64,000 bases of DNA from the NCBI GenBank assembly GCA_030432905.1, contig JAUILU010000001.1, positions 1,358,024 to 1,422,023 of the forward strand. Direction: 5' to 3'. Origin of the DNA: Phycisphaerae bacterium (lineage in GTDB: Bacteria > Planctomycetota > Phycisphaerae > Phycisphaerales > UBA1924). Positions within the stretch are counted from its first letter, which is position 1. Each line of letters begins with the position of its first letter. The translations under genes and the position numbers were made by a program. This document shows, in pieces, positions 62,399-64,000 of this stretch. The notes under the pieces were generated by a model. It was not told the DNA's origin, made no database searches, and worked only from the letters and a program-made list of their open reading frames with translations.

Positions 62399-63100
62399 TT
62401 AGCTGCTGCCCTCACGCATACGCTGCACGCCCTCGGGGAACGGGTACGTCGCGAACACGCCGACGTCGCCCTTGGACCAGAGTGTCGGCGCCGGGTACAC
62501 ATCGCCGCGGTAGCCGGCCTGATACATGGTGCGGAGCACGCTCTCGAAGCTCGGCTCTTTGCCGTTCTCGTCGAGCAATCTGTTCGAGCGTGCGCCGAGG
62601 AACGAAACCGACGCGACGGGCAAACGGTCGCGGCGACCCTTGAGCATTTTCGAAACTGTCGAGAAGCCGCGAGCGAGGTCCGCGGTCGTGAAGTGGTCCT
62701 GCCCCTTCGGCCTGAGCAGTGCAAGGATCAGGATGCTGTCGAGGTCGTACTTGAGGACATACGGCTCGTGGTCGTGCGCGGCGTGGACGCTGACCGACTC
62801 TTGGAACACCTTGGCGTAGTTGGTGACCGTCTGCTGAGTCCACTGGCTGGACGTGACAAGGTGGACAAGCTGGGCGATGATGCCGTGGGAGTTGTCTTCG
62901 TCGTTTACGCCGCAGACGACGGCGCGGTACCTGCCGTCGAGCATGTCGCGGAGCATGTCCTGACCCCAGGGCACGCGGATGCGTTCGCCGGCAGAGAAAC
63001 CGGGCGAGGGATCACCGGGCAAGAGCGACACCTGCTCGGCGTGATCGCCCGACATGAGATCGTCGGCGTCGCCGTCGTAGAGTTTGATCTGGCTCGACAT
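62399..63100 (-). CDS. Conserved hypothetical protein
   Basis: The 233-residue soluble protein has no recognised domain; it contains AVVCGVNDEDNSHGII and HDHEPYVLKYDLDSILILALLRPKG. No signal peptide. A strong AAGGAGG site precedes the ATG. Confidence 0.6.
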   Translation of the reverse strand: MSSQIKLYDGDADDLMSGDHAEQVSLLPGDPSPGFSAGERIRVPWGQDMLRDMLDGRYRAVVCGVNDEDNSHGIIAQLVHLVTSSQWTQQTVTNYAKVFQESVSVHAAHDHEPYVLKYDLDSILILALLRPKGQDHFTTADLARGFSTVSKMLKGRRDRLPVASVSFLGARSNRLLDENGKEPSFESVLRTMYQAGYRGDVYPAPTLWSKGDVGVFATYPFPEGVQRMREGSS

Positions 63101-63224
63101 GATGGACCTCCTTGGGACATACCCCGTCGCAGTAGTCTAGATCGGCAAACGGGGAACCGGGCCAGCATCGAAGAGGCTGGAAAGGTGGATTGGTTGAGGA
63201 AGTTGGTGAGGGGATGCTCGGAGT

Positions 63225-63265
63225 AAAAAAGAAGTGAGCCCCCAGGATTTGACTCCTGAGGGCTC
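63225..63265 (-). terminator. Terminator of the rRNA operon
   Basis: On the minus strand a 12-bp stem GAGCCCTCAGGA / TCCTGGGGGCTC (one G-T pair) with a six-base loop is followed by ACTTC and TTTTTT. It lies a few bases after the 5S rRNA gene. Confidence 0.85.
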
Positions 63266-63267
63266 AA

Positions 63268-63375
63268 AGAACGGCGACGACCTACTTTCCCGCCATGCAG
63301 TATCATCGGCGGCAAGGGCTTAACTGCTGTGTTCGGGATGGGAACAGGTGTTACACCTTACCTATGGTCACCGAA
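63268..63375 (-). rRNA. rrf: 5S ribosomal RNA
   Basis: The reverse complement contains the universal 5S core CCCATCCCGAACACAGCAG and GCCGATGATACTGCATGG. Ends are approximate. Boundaries agree with the terminator on one side and the 23S spacer on the other. Confidence 0.93.
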
Positions 63376-63540
63376 TCACACGCTGATCGCTTTCACGAGC
63401 AAGTGCGGCATAAATGACCGCTCTGACAGATGGCATCTCCCGGCGGGGGAGAACCTTGATAACAAAGAGATGTAAACCGAGACATTCACTTGAGCGAAAT
63501 GTCGGCCGGCGTCGTGATGTATGTATCACGGCGACCGGTT
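63376..63540 (-). other. 23S-5S spacer
   Basis: About 165 bp between 23S and 5S rRNA. It contains a hairpin-forming CGTGAT / ATCACG (63514-63531), likely part of rRNA processing. No tRNA seen. Confidence 0.6.

Positions 63541-64000
<460 letters not shown>

Overview
This 64-kb window looks like the chromosome of a planctomycete of the class Phycisphaerae. This is inferred from gene content and style, not from a database match. The clues are a two-gene clpP operon, a long YidC insertase with a large periplasmic domain, many short lineage-specific lipoproteins, membrane proteins carrying the C-x-x-C...CPECG zinc ribbon typical of this group, a small coiled-coil protein ending in a TEILGPP-type motif, a TPR protein with RNA polymerase alpha-CTD domains, and a lysine/arginine-rich histone H1-like protein. 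DNA is GC-rich and densely coded, with many 1-14 nt overlaps. No phage, IS element, CRISPR array or recognisable tRNA gene was seen.

Layout. 1-5.3 kb: RimO (truncated by the window edge), a stand-alone GspE-N/MshEN-like domain, a hypothetical protein, and mnmE-yidC. 5.3-10.8 kb: a metallophosphoesterase divergent from clpP1-clpP2, an ABM-fold protein, a lipoprotein, an outer-membrane barrel and glyA. 10.8-16.2 kb: an exported methyltransferase-like protein, a TPR membrane protein, a Ser/Thr kinase followed by a metallophosphoesterase, an amidase and a small lipoprotein. 16.4-22.2 kb: two SPOUT methyltransferases flanking a cysteine-free exported thioredoxin-fold protein, then uppP, an MDR dehydrogenase and a HEAT-repeat lipoprotein. 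22.2-29.7 kb: a lipoprotein, a coiled-coil protein, an ABC ATPase, an NAD-binding epimerase-like protein, RNase R, a membrane protein and a BtuF-like binding protein. 29.8-38.5 kb: gspD-gspE, a serine hydrolase, a GNAT acetyltransferase, a zinc-ribbon membrane protein, aroC, a HAD phosphatase and a BFD-type [2Fe-2S] protein. 38.5-45.2 kb: the TPR/double alpha-CTD protein, a MATE exporter, pdxA overlapping an Fe3+-type ABC permease, and an M16-like protein lacking its zinc motif. 45.4-50.5 kb: a pseudopilin-like protein, a palindrome-rich non-coding stretch, the histone H1-like gene, phenylalanine hydroxylase and an S41 peptidase. 50.5-63.1 kb: speA and speE, thiL-tsaE, a Fur-like regulator, a GT39-like membrane protein with an LPG-synthase-like membrane protein and nadE, a DinB protein and a hypothetical protein. 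63.2-64 kb: the end of an rRNA operon on the minus strand (terminator, 5S, 3' part of 23S).

Functional themes. Translation and tRNA modification are prominent: RimO, MnmE, TrmL, a TrmH-type enzyme, TsaE and rRNA. Others are type II secretion (GspD/GspE plus a pseudopilin-like and a GspE-N-like protein), polyamine synthesis (SpeA, SpeE, no agmatinase visible) and cofactor synthesis (PdxA, ThiL, NadE, GlyA). The observations most worth follow-up are the TsaE protein with a C-terminal degenerate YacG-like domain, the TPR protein with two alpha-CTDs, the Fur-family protein without metal ligands, the exported SAM-methyltransferase-like protein, and the histone gene with its 114-bp higher-order repeat downstream of a palindrome-dense spacer.
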